From assembly GCA_037893225.1 (NCBI GenBank), contig JAZGUH010000402.1, forward strand, positions 1,054,001-1,118,000: a stretch of 64,000 bases of DNA, written 5' to 3'. A model generated the notes under the pieces. That model did no database searches, was not told the DNA's origin, and was given only the letters and a program-made list of their open reading frames with translations. The stretch comes from Hippasteria phrygiana. Its lineage: Eukaryota; Echinodermata; Asteroidea; Valvatida; Goniasteridae. The translations under genes and the position numbers were made by a program. Each line of letters starts with the position of its first letter. Within the stretch, counting starts at the first letter, position 1. Positions 22,401 through 34,144 of this stretch are shown piece by piece.

Positions 22401-22520
22401 CACACGTAACACGGTTCCTTCCTCCATGGTTCATGCTACTTTCATGAGATTCTTTTACCTCCGATATGTCGTAGAAAATTGGCCCCAAATCAGACAAAAG
22501 ACCGACATGGAGTGAGGAGG

Positions 22521-22580
22521 ATTTGGGCTGACGGCTCCATCCAAAGCCAGCTCGGCGGAACGACCAGAATGCAGTATGGG
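22521..22580 (+). pseudogene. Second, shorter Myb/SANT-like remnant
   Basis: IWADGSIQSQLGGTTR is readable here, 313 bp downstream of the first copy. It follows a repeated upstream segment (TTTTACCTCCGATATGTCG at about 22139 and 22452), so an internal tandem duplication occurred. Confidence 0.5.
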
Positions 22581-22817
22581 GATTTTCCGATTCGACCCGT
22601 GTTGAACGGCCGGCCGTGTGTGTAGTGTGAAACGATCGCACAATACACGGGTCGAAACATTACACGTGTAGCAAAAATGCTGGCGCTGCGTTGAGTAGTG
22701 TGAAAAGGCAGCGTAATTGACCCGTGTTGAAAATTTAAGAAGTCTACACGGGTCGGACCCGTATCGGACCCGTGTAGATTTCAACACGGGTCGAACGTAC
22801 ATAGTGTGAAAAGGCCT

Positions 22818-23949
22818 TTAGAGAGGTTTCCTTTGAAAAATTTAAGAGTCCTGCGTCATTGCCTTTGTCTAATACAAAGTGTATATATGCAATAGGTGCA
22901 TATACAAGATAGGTGTAAGACATCAGTACTGTGTAATCAACAAGTTTTGACAGCGACCCGGTTTTTCCCGGCCAAAAGTAAATTGTGGGCATAGTTTGGC
23001 AAATAGGCAATGGTAAAAGGTGGCTGTGTCCGCGAACGTGCCGGGTCCGAGCTTGTTCTTGAGGGCATCTGAATTCTGATGACGGCGCCACATTGTATTT
23101 CGTTTCATTTTTCAACTGCGGAGATATGCGCGGGATATTGTGTCCAAATTTGGTGTGGAATTTGTGCATTGTTGATTTCCGAGCACAAGAGTTTAAAAAA
23201 ATGCCTTGGAATGATTGAAAATTGTATGCACACAATTACGTACATTTGTGAATTTGGTGAAGATGCATACAGTACACACTGTGTATGAGGCTATGAGCTA
23301 TGCACATGTACATTGTATGCAGCATCCAAATTGGTGGAACCATTTTACTTTCTGTTGGGATGGTCTTAATGTGGCATTTGTGACCCACTCTACGAAAAAG
23401 GGTAACATGTATGTCTCACTACATGTATGTGAAAACACACACAGGGCTGTTCTATGTAAAGCGGGAAAAAAAAATCTTCACATAAGTGAATCTTTTTGGG
23501 TTTTTGTTGGTTTGTTGGCTTCTGTTTTATCTATATTTTCATATTTTATTTTCAGAAACATTAATATTGATGAATACAGATGAAAAAATAAATGTTGATA
23601 AAAATTACTCATATCTAATTTCTTTGCACTTTTGGTGTTTACAGGCCTGTATCTCTAAACGCACTTCCGTTAAATTGGAAAATAGGAGTATACAAATGTC
23701 AAGATATCTCGAGAACACAGAATGCAACAGGGGTCAAACCTGCAACAAATTAAAGCTTAGGATGTGACAAATTCAATTATGCATATAACTCATTTTTCAA
23801 AGTTTGCGACGTACAATACTCCTTTTTGCGGAGCCGGTTACATTTAATATTGCACGTTGTTGACCCAAATAGCAATGAAAAGTTGACAGCGACTTCTGAT
23901 TAGTGTAGCTTTGGCATCTTGAGGTAGTCGAGTTTGTCCGTTTCCTTGC
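22818..23949. other. Unassigned sequence
   Basis: A reverse-strand stretch at 22927-23109 has many C/G third positions but no splice context or recognisable domain. ACATGT words lie near 23306 and 23421. The rest is AT-rich and unassigned. Confidence 0.3.
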
Positions 23950-24240
23950 TCTGTTCTCACCGACGGTGGAAGTTAACCCGCCAAGGAATACAGGTCTGAA
24001 TATTGGGATAATTTCGCTGGAATCTGTTGAAGAATGGGCATGACCCCTGGCTATACGGCATTATGGGTTTATGACTTCTGACTAGCACCGCTCGAACAGA
24101 GAAAACTGACAATTTGGGAGACCGCCAACATAGAGCAAGGTAGCTCAGTTGGTAGAGCGCTGGTAAGGTGTTCCGGAGGCCGCAGGTTTAAATCCCCCCC
24201 CCCCCCTGCCAGTTTTCTTTGTTCACTTTGAAAATTTAGA
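23950..24240 (+). mobile_element. tRNA-like composite element, copy 2
   Basis: TAGCTCAGTTGGTAGAGCGC at about 24137 resembles an A box, and GCAGGTTTAAATCC at about 24182 a degraded B box. The tail TGCCAGTTTTCTTTGTTCAC is followed by TTTGAAAATTT as in the other copies. The anticodon region does not form a proper stem, so it is not a tRNA gene. A run of 13 C follows the B box. Confidence 0.65.
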
Positions 24241-24278
24241 AGAATTATCCTCTTAGATCTGGGCCCAGGGAAACTGTA

Positions 24279-24383
24279 AGGGTGGTAGGGTTGGCAATTG
24301 AAAATGTGGCCAACCCCACCACCTCTGTTGTAGCCCTTTACCTAGAGTGGCTTTTAGCCTTATTTTGGGTGATTTCAGTACAA
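24279..24383 (+). mobile_element. MITE family R, copy 2
   Basis: GGGTGGTAGGGTTGGCAAT is paired with GTGGCCAACCCCACCACC. The conserved tail TACCTAGAGTGGCTTTTAGC follows. Confidence 0.8.
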
Positions 24384-25289
24384 AAGAAATTGCTGTAGAA
24401 TCGAAACGGACTAAAGAGAGTCAGTTGCTGGACTTTATTCAGTGTTTGGTACCAAGATACTCACATCAAAAGTGATAAGTTATCGTGATGTCACAAGACT
24501 TGCACATCCCTACTTTCCAAGCCTTTGCATTTGTAACACTCTGCAGCTTTTAGTTTCTGATTTTAAAATTTTCCAGAAGCATCCAGTCCATGGGCCCAGA
24601 CCCAAAATTCCACTTATCGGTATCATTTTGGTGGGCAAATTGTAGTTGCCATTTTGAATAGTTCAACATCTCTTGATTATGTTTTGCTACGATAACCCTT
24701 TCCAGAGTGGCAGCTTATTAGTGGTTATCATGCGTTGAATGGACAGACCCTCTGGGCAAACCCTAAAAAGGAGCTTTGTCCGGGCATCATCTATTTACCA
24801 TGTTTACAGCATTACTACCTTCCCAGGGAGTCTGATTTCCCCCTGATGAACATGTGCCCTGCATGTGGAATAAACCTAGACTGAATGAAAAAAATGCATC
24901 CCAACATGTTTACAAAAAATTGCTGGCCTTCAAACTCCTACAACATACATGTACATGTATACTCATGATGTGTATATAATGGAAACAAATTATACAATTT
25001 CAGTCAATTGTACATAGGTGCCTATGAGCGAAAACACTAACATCCAAAATAATTGGCTTAAAGGGTGGCTGCAATGAAATTGTACCAACAAATTAATTTT
25101 GTGTTGTATAACTCTTTTACAATATAAGAAATGTGATTAAAATGTGTTTTCCGTGTTTCTGCCCATTTTTGGTGTTTAATTTTCCCGGAATAAAGTCCCC
25201 CCTTTCTCTATTGTTTCCGCGCCCCTAACGTCATTTCGGGAACACGGAAACTCAGCGAGAGGGTGTGTACAGGTTCTGTATACATGTAT
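24384..25289. other. Unassigned sequence
   Basis: One TACATGTACATGTATA cluster lies near 24943. No coding or family signal was recognised. Confidence 0.3.
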
Positions 25290-25470
25290 ATCTCCGAGGA
25301 CAAGAGGAGAAAGGAAATACAAAGAAACCTTTCAGTCCTTGCACGTCAAGTCTTTTGTTGAAATCGGTCCTCGCACGTTGAAGTACGTGCTTAGTCTATG
25401 GGGGTTGGTTATATTTAAGGAACAATAGGAAACACAAAGCATTGTCCTCGGACGTATTGGGGAAGTACAA
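25290..25470 (+). mobile_element. CCGAGGACAA MITE (family S), copy 1
   Basis: Starts CTCCGAGGACAAGAGGAG and ends CATTGTCCTCGGACG, giving inverted CCGAGGACAA/TTGTCCTCGG ends. Internal landmarks are CTTTTGTTGAAATCGGTCC and GTGCTTAGTCTATGGGGG. Four other copies lie at 48819, 50396, 55349 and 59351. Confidence 0.85.
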
Positions 25471-26254
25471 CTAAGTGATCACGTGTGTGTGCGTGTGGAT
25501 GCCGTTGTTGACGGAACCAGCCACGCACGATTAAATAGCTTTGGATGAAGGGACCAGGGAAACATTTCTCGTCACGTTAAAATCTTTAAACAGAATCTTT
25601 TGGATCTGAATCTGACAATCAAGTGTAGATTTTAGATTTGTTGATTCAGACACTTCTTCAAAACATTATTGGGGCGAGAAAGATGAGAATCTTGGAGCTC
25701 ATCTGTACATGTATGAGCCAGAAGGTGACAGTAACAGCGAAACTTCTGAAGACTCTGAATCGGACTCCCGATGCGGAACGCGGTGAAAGACTTGAAAACA
25801 ACGATTGCTAGACTAAATAACACTCTCAGAGTCCAAATATGGCGGTATTTCGGTTCTACTGGAAAGAGGTGAAGACTGACACCATCCTTAGTGGTGTTGC
25901 TGAATCCAGCAGCAACACGACGCGGTATTATCGACGAAAAACATTCGCAAAACACTGAAAGCTTTCCACGACACAGCGAAAACACGCGTGTATACGTTCT
26001 TGTCGAGTCGATGGCCGCGCCGACCAGCCACCAGCCAAACGGGTTCCCGGGATGACGTCACATCGGCGTTACGACTTGATGGGCGGGGCTGACCCCCTCC
26101 CACCTTAAAAAAAATATTTTCAAATGCTTACGCGAAATAAAAAAATACAAACATCACACAGTTGTGTTTCAAAAACTTTATTTCATCGATATACACAATA
26201 GAAATTCCATTACACCCACCCTTTAAGCTGCTCATGTGGCAAGGTTATCATATA
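25471..26254. other. Unassigned sequence
   Basis: Moderately complex sequence with a reverse-strand open frame of 117 codons but no recognised motif or splice context. Confidence 0.3.
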
Positions 26255-26403
26255 TTAACCCTAACATCACGGAATACTACAAAATACTACTTGAGTAAAC
26301 TGTAGTATGCAGTACTTTTACTACACTGGTCTATGCAAATTGAGTAGTATTTTGTAGTACAGTGTACTGTACCCCAAGTGAATGCCTAGGACGTTAGGGT
26401 TAA
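26255..26403. mobile_element. TTAA-flanked CCCTAAC-ended MITE (family T, copy b)
   Basis: TTAACCCTAAC at the left and GTTAGGGTTAA at the right are exact inverted ends including TTAA. Inner arms ACTACAAAATACTAC and GTAGTATTTTGTAGT form a stem. The interior is unrelated to other T copies. Confidence 0.85.
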
Positions 26404-27388
26404 TTTACAAATGTACTTGTACTGACCCTACAAATATTTTAGTACCACTAAAGTTTTGTCCCTAAGATGGTACCGATTTTTTGTCTAGCCCATGGAGTAA
26501 TCCTGGTCAACAGGGTATTGTGAGTGAAATGACAGACTACAAAATTGTAAAATATTTTGCCTTCTGTTGTAAAGAAGCAAGGGAAAAATCAATACATGTA
26601 GCTCCATTCACAGCCTCTGCACAGCTTGCAGGGTGTTGGGGGAGTGTTGTTTATGTATGCATGCATTAGCTGAGATTTTAATTGTTCGTTAAACCCTATG
26701 CACACAGCTGCTGTGGCCAAGATCCATTGATTAATGGCTGAAAGTATTCTGAGTCATAGGCTTGCTTGCTGCATGTGCATGTACTGTGTACTATCCATGA
26801 TCCACTGCATTGTTTGCACTAGCCAGGGGAAATGGATTTCTTGACATCTGCTGTGGTGGGATACATGTAAGTTGACAATGTTCCTGTGCTGTTTTCATTC
26901 AGCATAGTTTTCACTGTACTATATTGTACATGTATTGATACATGTACATGTATGCACTTTATGTAAAATGTACTTGTACACATGTTTGTTTGTTTGTTTG
27001 TTTGTTTTATTCGTGAGTTTTTGTTGTAGGGGTGGATGGATGAAAATCCTTTCTACACGTCGTCGGATTAACCTGGGCCATTGTGTGCATAGGGAAATTG
27101 TTTATCAAGAGACTAGCATGGTTCTAGCACAGAAATATGGAGACGCAGGAATCATTTCTGGGAATAACCAGATTTTGACGTGTTTGAGGACCGGATTTGT
27201 GAGAAGAAAAACATTTCAGAAATGTTATGAGTTTCTGGTTCAAATTCCATAAATGTGCCCTGAAAAGTTAAAATTGAGCAAATGAATAAAAAGTAAAATT
27301 AGGGGTGGGGGCTACCATCGTGGAATAAGAACACGTTCTTCCATGGGGCTAATATACATAATTTGGAGGGTTGTATTCTCCCCAGACA
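26404..27388. other. Unassigned sequence with TACATGTA and GTTT runs
   Basis: TACATGTACATGTA lies at about 26939 and (GTTT)n at about 26985-27006. No coding signal was recognised. Confidence 0.35.
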
Positions 27389-27408
27389 CCCCCCCCCCCC
27401 CCCCCCCC
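27389..27408 (+). repeat. Run of about 20 cytosines
   Basis: C homopolymer just upstream of a family R MITE. Confidence 0.85.
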
Positions 27409-27426
27409 TGGACTCATTGTTCTATG

Positions 27427-27525
27427 GAAATCACCCAATACAAGGCTAAAAGCCACTCTAGGTAAAGGGCTACAAGAGAGGTGGTGGGGTTGGCCATATT
27501 TTAGGTTGCCAGCCCTACCACCCTT
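27427..27525 (-). mobile_element. MITE family R, copy 3
   Basis: Reverse-oriented family tail (GCTAAAAGCCACTCTAGGTA) and hairpin (GGTGGTGGGGTTGGCC, GCCAGCCCTACCACC). Confidence 0.8.
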
Positions 27526-27573
27526 ATTCATGCATAGGCATAAGAATTGATATGATCTATTAAAATGTTAGTC

Positions 27574-27640
27574 TTGCAATCACAAGTTAAATACAAGTTT
27601 CCCCAATGCATTGGGAAACATGTATAACTTGTGATTGCAA
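27574..27640. repeat. 67-bp hairpin centred on CAATGCATTG
   Basis: TTGCAATCACAAGTTA on the left pairs with AACTTGTGATTGCAA on the right, and GTTTCCCCAATG pairs with CATTGGGAAAC at the centre, with minor mismatches. Confidence 0.85.
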
Positions 27641-28581
27641 TGGACAGGGCAAAACCATGGGAAGAAATAAGGCTGGGAAACAACTGTCTAGTCATCAGTT
27701 ATTGACCACAGCAGGACTAGTCCCTCAAAAGTGGAAGCCACCCCCCTTTGCTGAATGGACCGCTCCATTGCGCTGGAGTTGGAGCATGCATCTAGGCCCT
27801 CCATTGGGCCGTCCCATTTGGGGAGCAGTGCTCATTGGGTGCCTGTGGCTATTAATGCAGGCCAGATCAGAGGTACACACATTGTGCCATTGTAATGCGT
27901 GGGTAATGCTGGGCCTGTGTGCATTGGAGGGAAGCTGGAAGTCTGTACAAATCCCTCAGTCTGCATTCAGAGCTAGTGACAACAGCAAGGGTCTTGAGAC
28001 TGATTGTGACATTAGTGGTGTGGAAGATACATGTATCTTGTGTTTACACTTGCTGCGGTGTCTGATTCACGCATGCGATGCAGTTTTTTGCCTTGTGAAG
28101 TTGAAATATCTTGTAAATAGCCCTATGTACTGATCATTCAGAGGTTTTCGCATCACGCTTCAGACTCCGTATCATACATCCAGCAGTTATTTACAAGATA
28201 AGGATTTACTCTGATTGTGTGTGGGGAGTCCACTCCGGTTGAGCTGTCTGACCCGTACTGCACAAGAGGTCCAACTCCCATTGCCCAATCAAGGTAAGGC
28301 CGTTAATTACATACTTACATGCCCTTTAAATAGTTTATTTTGCATTAATTTTATTGTGCCTAGCCTAGTGATAGACTTGCTGGTTGGATGCCATCATCGT
28401 GTTTTAAAAATGTAGTTTGGCATGGTTTTGAGGTTTTGGTGTGTTTTTCGGGGTAATCAAATTTTTATGGTGCTCAAGTACTTAAATGTCCTGGATGACA
28501 TGACTGCCTACATGTATAGTAACGGTACAGGTGGATGAGTGCTCTGCTGAGCCATGAAGATATTCCCTCTTTAAAAACTCA
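27641..28581. other. Unique block containing the longest non-transposon open frame
   Basis: A 175-codon frame (27606-28133, plus strand) crosses this block. It begins inside the 27574 hairpin, is rich in W, C and L, and shows no domain. I treat it as chance. The DNA contains CCATTG and ATTAATG words and few repeats, so a non-coding function is possible. CAAGGTAAGG at about 28288 is a donor-like word without a convincing exon. Confidence 0.25.
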
Positions 28582-28950
28582 TTAACCCTAACCTTCCCAA
28601 ATCCTCCAAAATCCTCTTTGCAAAATGGAGGAATATGGAGGATTGAGGGCACTTGGAAGTTGATGCATCGGAGGATTTTGCAGGATTGAGGTTACTAGGG
28701 GTTTTTGCCCCTGCAGGAATATGGAGGATCCAGGTTATCAGGCTCAATGTGATACATGAGGATTTTGGAGGATTCAGGTTACTAGGGGTATGCAAAAAAA
28801 ACCTGGAGGATTTTGGAGGATTCATGCTATGGTCCCCATAAGAGGATTTTGGAGGATTCAGGTTATATTGAGTTTTAACACTTTGAAATCAGAGGATGTT
28901 GGAGGATTCAGGTTACATGGGGGGAAAATGATGTAGGGAGTTAGGGTTAA
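28582..28950 (+). mobile_element. 369-bp TTAA element of GAGGATT repeats (family T, copy c)
   Basis: TTAACCCTAAC and GTTAGGGTTAA ends are separated by degenerate repeats of GAGGATTTTGGAGGATTCAG and CTAGGGG. The reverse complement at 44333-44701 has the same length and nearly the same sequence. The small frame in both (MEVDASEDFAG) is a by-product of the repeat. Confidence 0.9.
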
Positions 28951-30365
28951 ACCTAGCAAAACCCAGAGCACCATTGCACAAGGTCAGACAGCATGTGCAC
29001 AGAGGATGTGCCCTCTGTATTGAAATGTGCCTGGTGGTTAGGCCTATGCGCACGCATCGTATTTTGCCTAAAATTTGGTTGAGGAGTAACATCACAGGTC
29101 AGATCGCCTTTGAATTATGTGACCTTTGTGATCTTATTTATAATGCAAAACACGATGCATGCGCATACCGCCGGGCACATTCTAATATAGGGTGGTTCAG
29201 ATGTAAAAACAGGGCACATGGTCTACATGTTATCTAGACAAAACCATATCTTGAACAAATTTTGTAACGGCAGACGCACATACAAAAACATGTACATGTA
29301 CATGATGTATGCAGGAATTACATAATTCAGGTGAATGTACAGCTCTGCATGCATCTTGCTACAATGTAAAATATTCAGTACATGCATGTACATGTACTGT
29401 ACATGTACCTCTACTGTGCACTTTAGAGATTTTGGTTTTCCTTTCTGTTTCACCAGTGAGCAGGATCCTTTTTTTTTTAGTTATAAAATATACCTGCTGG
29501 CATGGTGAACATGTTAGTGAAAGAAAAATGCAGAATATTTGCAGACGTGTATCGTACATGTATGGCTGTTTGTCTGCATGTGTGCATGTGAACGTACCAA
29601 ATGATAAGATGTTGAAGAGTGATGTGAATCTGAAGAAAATTGAAAACGTATGGATATTTGGTGCATTGGAAGGGCGTTTGATGCATTGCCCAGATCTTGT
29701 AACCTGACATGGCCCTCAACAAAGTGAACACTTTGACAACCCCATTGTCATTGTTACAAGGTGTGTTTAATGGCCTGTTACTCAAAACTAGCTTTTCTAC
29801 AACTCGTCTTGTACAGATGGGTGCATGTGCTAAAATGTATGTTTAATGTGTACATGTATATAATAGAATACAAATCTATGTCCGAATACATTTGTAGGTT
29901 TCGTGTTACTACAGTCGAGGCCTCACCAATTGTTTTTTTTCTCTCTGCTAGCATTTAATAAATAGAAAAGAGCTATTACATGCAGTTACATGTACTGTCA
30001 GTAAAAGAACTTTAATATACTCGACCCTACATTACCAATATTGAAAGATCATTTGGCATGTACATGTACATGTACACTATTGTACTTCATGCAAGGCAAT
30101 CTTCAACAACTGATCTGTGAAAGCTTCACGTTCCATTTTGGCAAGGTGTTGCAGGATTTGCTGCCCAAATTTAGGGATTTTTCAATAGCTCCTGAAGTTG
30201 GCCGGAATGAATATGTGGCCCTATCTGCTACAGTCCAATGCGCTTGTAGAAAAGAAGGGAAACAACTGTGGGATTGTCGTCTTTTATGGGGTGTGTAAGC
30301 CTTTGTCAATCCCTGTGGTGGCTTTTCAGTTCAGCAGGGCGAGCACCGACCCTTTCACTTAAACC
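28951..30365. other. Unassigned, ACATGT-rich
   Basis: TACATGTACATG clusters lie at about 29289, 29387 and 30058. An inverted CTTGTAAC/GTTACAAG pair spans 29696-29761. No coding gene was recognised. Confidence 0.35.
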
Positions 30366-30531
30366 GTGTTCACATTAGACCCTTTTTTTTTTTTACCTTT
30401 TTTTGCTGCACTGTTGCTGCGGTACCCGGTTCAGATGCACAGCCCTAATATTTATCTACTCAGCTCTACATTACTCACCAAGATGGTTACAGTACTCCTG
30501 CTTGCTTTCTACTTCTAGTCCAGTGTGAACA
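30366..30531. mobile_element. Small TTCACATTAG-ended MITE
   Basis: GTTCACATTAGAC (30368-30380) and GTCCAGTGTGAAC (30518-30530) are inverted with two mismatches. 30419-30447 inside resembles the GTACCCGGTTC-GCACACCCCTA end of the 8342 hAT. Confidence 0.5.
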
Positions 30532-33242
30532 GGCTGGGAAAGTTACATCTTGGTTAATTTCCAGTGGTGATTCAATGGTTCATTCTACCACCAGCCAACA
30601 GTTGCCAAGTAGATTTAATCAAGATGATAAGTTAAGTGTGAACAGTAAGAGTGTGTAACGTTACACAGGAAATCAGACCACTATATTTACAGACACAAAG
30701 CTATATTTACACGCACAAACAGTGCGTTATTTCTTCCACATGATTTTTAAAAATTGTATTTAATAATGCGTTTGCAAAAAAATGAAATGCATTGTTTTGG
30801 AGCATGAAAGTCTGGATTATCAGATCATGTACATTTGGCTCATGTTCTGCTGCGCACACATGCCTCCGATCCATGGTACCACATGTACATTGTAAGAAGT
30901 ATTAATGTCACCATACATATCGGGAGTAGAGCATAACGAACCATACGGACAAAAAAAGGCCTTAAGTAGCAGAGGCATAAATTTGCAGTGGCATTGAAAA
31001 GTTGACCCAAGTTGGCTTCAACTGCTGATTCTGCTGAGCTCTTCAAAATCAATTTCATTTTTGGTTTCTTGTTGACCCTTGTAGCTGTGTGCAATGCCTA
31101 CATGTACGTGTACATAGTACATACATGTATACATGTATAGTCCAGTCAAACTTGTACATTATGCCTCCAATCATGGACCTCCTATTGTCTTATTCAGGGA
31201 TGTAGTCCAGTCTATCACAAGCCCCTGCAAGTCCACCACAAGCCCTCTAGTCCTAATTCCAATCACAAGCTATTCAAATGAGCTTTAGCAAAGGCATTCC
31301 TTTGTCATTGTTCATCCAGTTAATTGTGACTGGCTTTAGTTTATGAAAGGACTTCTGACTGGGCTTGTGAAAGGACTTGCTGGGACTGGACTCCATCTCT
31401 GGTCTTATTGTTCATACTTCAACTTTTTGGCAAGGACCCTCATTGTTTTTTCCACTCGATTTTCAACCGCGGACCTTGGCTCAACTGTGGACCCTATTGC
31501 CCTCTATTGTTCAAGGTAGAATATGTATAATAGAAGTACATATGTGTACATTGTATGTAAAGTACATGTACGTGTACCGGACATGCAGGTCTGCTTCCAT
31601 ACTGTGAACCTAAAATTCCAGTGACTTTATTGCCTTTTAATGGCTCCATTTTCTTTAATAAAATATGCATACACCACCAATGTATCTGCAGCACTGCATT
31701 ATGGGACAGTTTGCGCAAAATTGTATACACACAGGCGGGTTCATGCCTGAGGCTTGCTTATTCTGCATTAAAAATGAAACAAAACAAAACAAAAAATGAC
31801 TCTCGAGTAAAAACAACTCTTGGCCTGGCAAGTGTCCCAATTTAATCCAAGAGCAGGGAGACATTTTTAATACTCCTCTCGGGAATGTCTGTAAATAGCG
31901 CTTGATGACCCACATGTTGTTTTTGTAACATTTGGGACCTCCCACGTAATGTTGCTCTCATCCGTCATCCAAAGTGCCTCATGTACTTGCAGAAGTAGGA
32001 ATAATTCGAAGCCAAGCCGGCATGATACCCCAGAGCCACAGTTCGTCGTCCATGATACAATGCTAACTAGAGTGGAGCAGTCTGTTTGCTGGAGTCACCA
32101 CTCATGCTGAATTTGCACGTTTCACTAATGCAGCCCTGCTGTGAAGTTGACCAATTTTCTTAACATTGAACTTTGATCAGCTAGTACTCCACGTCTCCAT
32201 GAGTTTGTGTTTACAGTAATTATGCTCCAGTGACACAGATTTTATGGCATGTATACAGTGTTATGTACTGTATGTATGTTACGCTTGGAAAAAAGGCTGC
32301 ATTATTGTCTGCATGCATGTAATTGACCTTCAAGATCTGCGTTCAAGTTTGATTTGTTTTTCTAACAAACTTTCAAACAGTATTATTTTAACCCAAAAAA
32401 ACGTTATTTTCAATGTTGGTCATCTGCAACCCTCCAAAAAAACATTTATCCTTCCACACCTTTAATTGCACAAATAATTTGTAGATCCACTCTGTGGGAA
32501 CTGAGTTATTGTCGGGCCACAATATGACATTTGAATTATTAGATAATTCAGCCCCGACGGGTTTTTCCATCCAGTATCGCATTCCAAAGTGAATAACTTC
32601 TGTATTCATAGAAAGATGGCAATTTACAGAAACAAAATTAATTTTGGGGGTCAAAACTCTCAAACATTGTCAAATGAAGCATTGGAAGAATGTTATTAAT
32701 GGAAAGATGCAGTTGTTCAGTTCAATTTCATTTCACACAAACTTGTTTTCAGTCCAAACAAGCAGTTTAACATTGAAATCAAGCCGAACATTGAACCTTC
32801 GATACACCACTGTTCAGCATTTGATAATGTCGTGCTTTAGCTCATGATTATAGAATTTTAATCTTCAACAGTGTTGAAATTACTCCCCAGAATTGCTGCA
32901 AAGGAGGTTGAAATTTGTAACATGTGAAGAAAACTATCCAACAAATTGTACAGATATAATTGCAGTGGTTTCTTTAAGCCTTCATTTGTTTGCATGGTGA
33001 ACGGTACATGTATATTAAAAAATGATTTGGGAGATACAAAAAATAATTATCTTTTAGTACAACAAAAACAAATTTACCCAAACTGAATTGATTTATTTAA
33101 TATTTTTTATAGAGCACATCCAGTGTAAAATTGAAAGGTTAAATGAAGGGTGCCCTCTGAAAATCAATAGCAATGTAACATGGCTTATGACTTTCCACGG
33201 GCCGAAATTAATCAAAGTGCAGATGCACAATAGAATAACCAC
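30532..33242. other. Long tract without recognised features
   Basis: ACATGT words lie at about 31100-31135 and 31560. Repeated CACAAGC/CCACAAGCC words lie at 31214-31265. No open frame with protein-like character and no repeat family member was found in these 2.7 kb. Confidence 0.35.
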
Positions 33243-33802
33243 AATTTAAGGGTACATGTAGTAAACATTATTTCAAAACACCGTACTAGACTGTAAGTAA
33301 ATAGCAGACTCAAGCATCCTATGAAATGATGGCACCTGGGGCCGATTTCACGAAACGCTAGGACGCGTCTTAGGAAGAGTAACTCATCTTAACTCGCGAC
33401 TCGTCCTAGGATCGATTTCACCAAAGTTAGGACGCGTTCAACACGTCCTAACTTCCTTAGCAACGCGGCTGAACTCGTCTTAACTTAAGATCGGTCTGGG
33501 GGTCGTCTTATCTATATGCGAACACGTACAATTTACTGAAAAGCAACAATGGCGCTTATGCTTCTCGCTGATTACAAAGCTCGGCGGGCAATTAGGAGAG
33601 AGAGGAGATATTCCGAGATAGAAGAAATCCACTAGATAATCTAAATGACGAGGAAATCCTCAAGAGATATAGGTTCAAAGGTAGGGAATATTCCAAGGGT
33701 TGGAGATGAATTGGAGCCCGATAACGGGTAAGTGTAATATTAATAAAGGGATAAAAGTGTGATAACCCGGTCTTTACCACATCAATAATAACCGAGGAGG
33801 GG

Positions 33803-33857
33803 CGTGACCGCTGTTAATGGACCGAGCCAATGGCTCGGTCCATTAACAGCGGTCACG
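33803..33857. repeat. 55-bp near-perfect palindrome
   Basis: CGTGACCGCTGTTAATGG and CCATTAACAGCGGTCACG flank GACCGAGCC and GGCTCGGTC. All 27 pairs match around a single central base. It lies within the 33338-34662 element. Confidence 0.9.
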
Positions 33858-34144
33858 ACCCTTACGAAAAATGCAAGAACCTCCCGTAAAAGGACAAAAT
33901 GCAAAGCTTTTTCTCCCCACTTTTTCTCCCATTTGCTCAGTACAAAACACATGCGTACGTATCGGACTTGTGAGCGCGTGAAGGCACTCCGCGCCTGTCT
34001 GTCGCGTGCGCGTACGCACACGCACGAATGCAGCGTTTTATACGCGTGCATTGGCGTTGTCTTACATTATAAAGTTCAGTACATATTGTGCGCGCACCTA
34101 CTACGCTCTCCCTGTTGCGTATCGGCTGAGAACAGTTGGTTATG

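Larger units (their letters stand above)
21306..22817. mobile_element. Harbinger-like element with TTA duplication and motif-dense ends
   Basis: The ends AGGCCTTTTCACACTA and TAGTGTGAAAAGGCCT are perfect inverted repeats. They are flanked by TTA on both sides (21303-21305, 22818-22820). Subterminal 200-bp regions are packed with ACCCGTGT/ACACGGGT words in both orientations. A 3-bp TWA duplication is typical of PIF/Harbinger. The interior carries Myb/SANT-like coding remnants, which fits since Harbinger elements encode a Myb-like partner protein. No DDE transposase was recognised. Confidence 0.75.

Noticed and set aside
22052..22447. An intact Myb-like gene in the 131-codon frame
   Set aside because: Only part of the domain is present, the preceding sequence is duplicated and rearranged, and the frame ends in unrelated sequence.
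24130..24200. A tRNA gene
   Set aside because: A and B boxes are recognisable, but the anticodon arm does not pair, the B box is altered and a C-run follows. It belongs to a dispersed element.
26255..26403. Interstitial telomeric repeats
   Set aside because: Only one or two TTAGGG-like units occur, always at paired inverted ends in TTAA context, not in tandem.
28653..28841. A conserved small protein (MEVDASEDFAG) encoded at both 28653 and 44442
   Set aside because: The two DNA copies are almost identical over the whole 369-bp element, so sharing of the frame does not show selection. The peptide comes from degenerate GAGGATT repeats.
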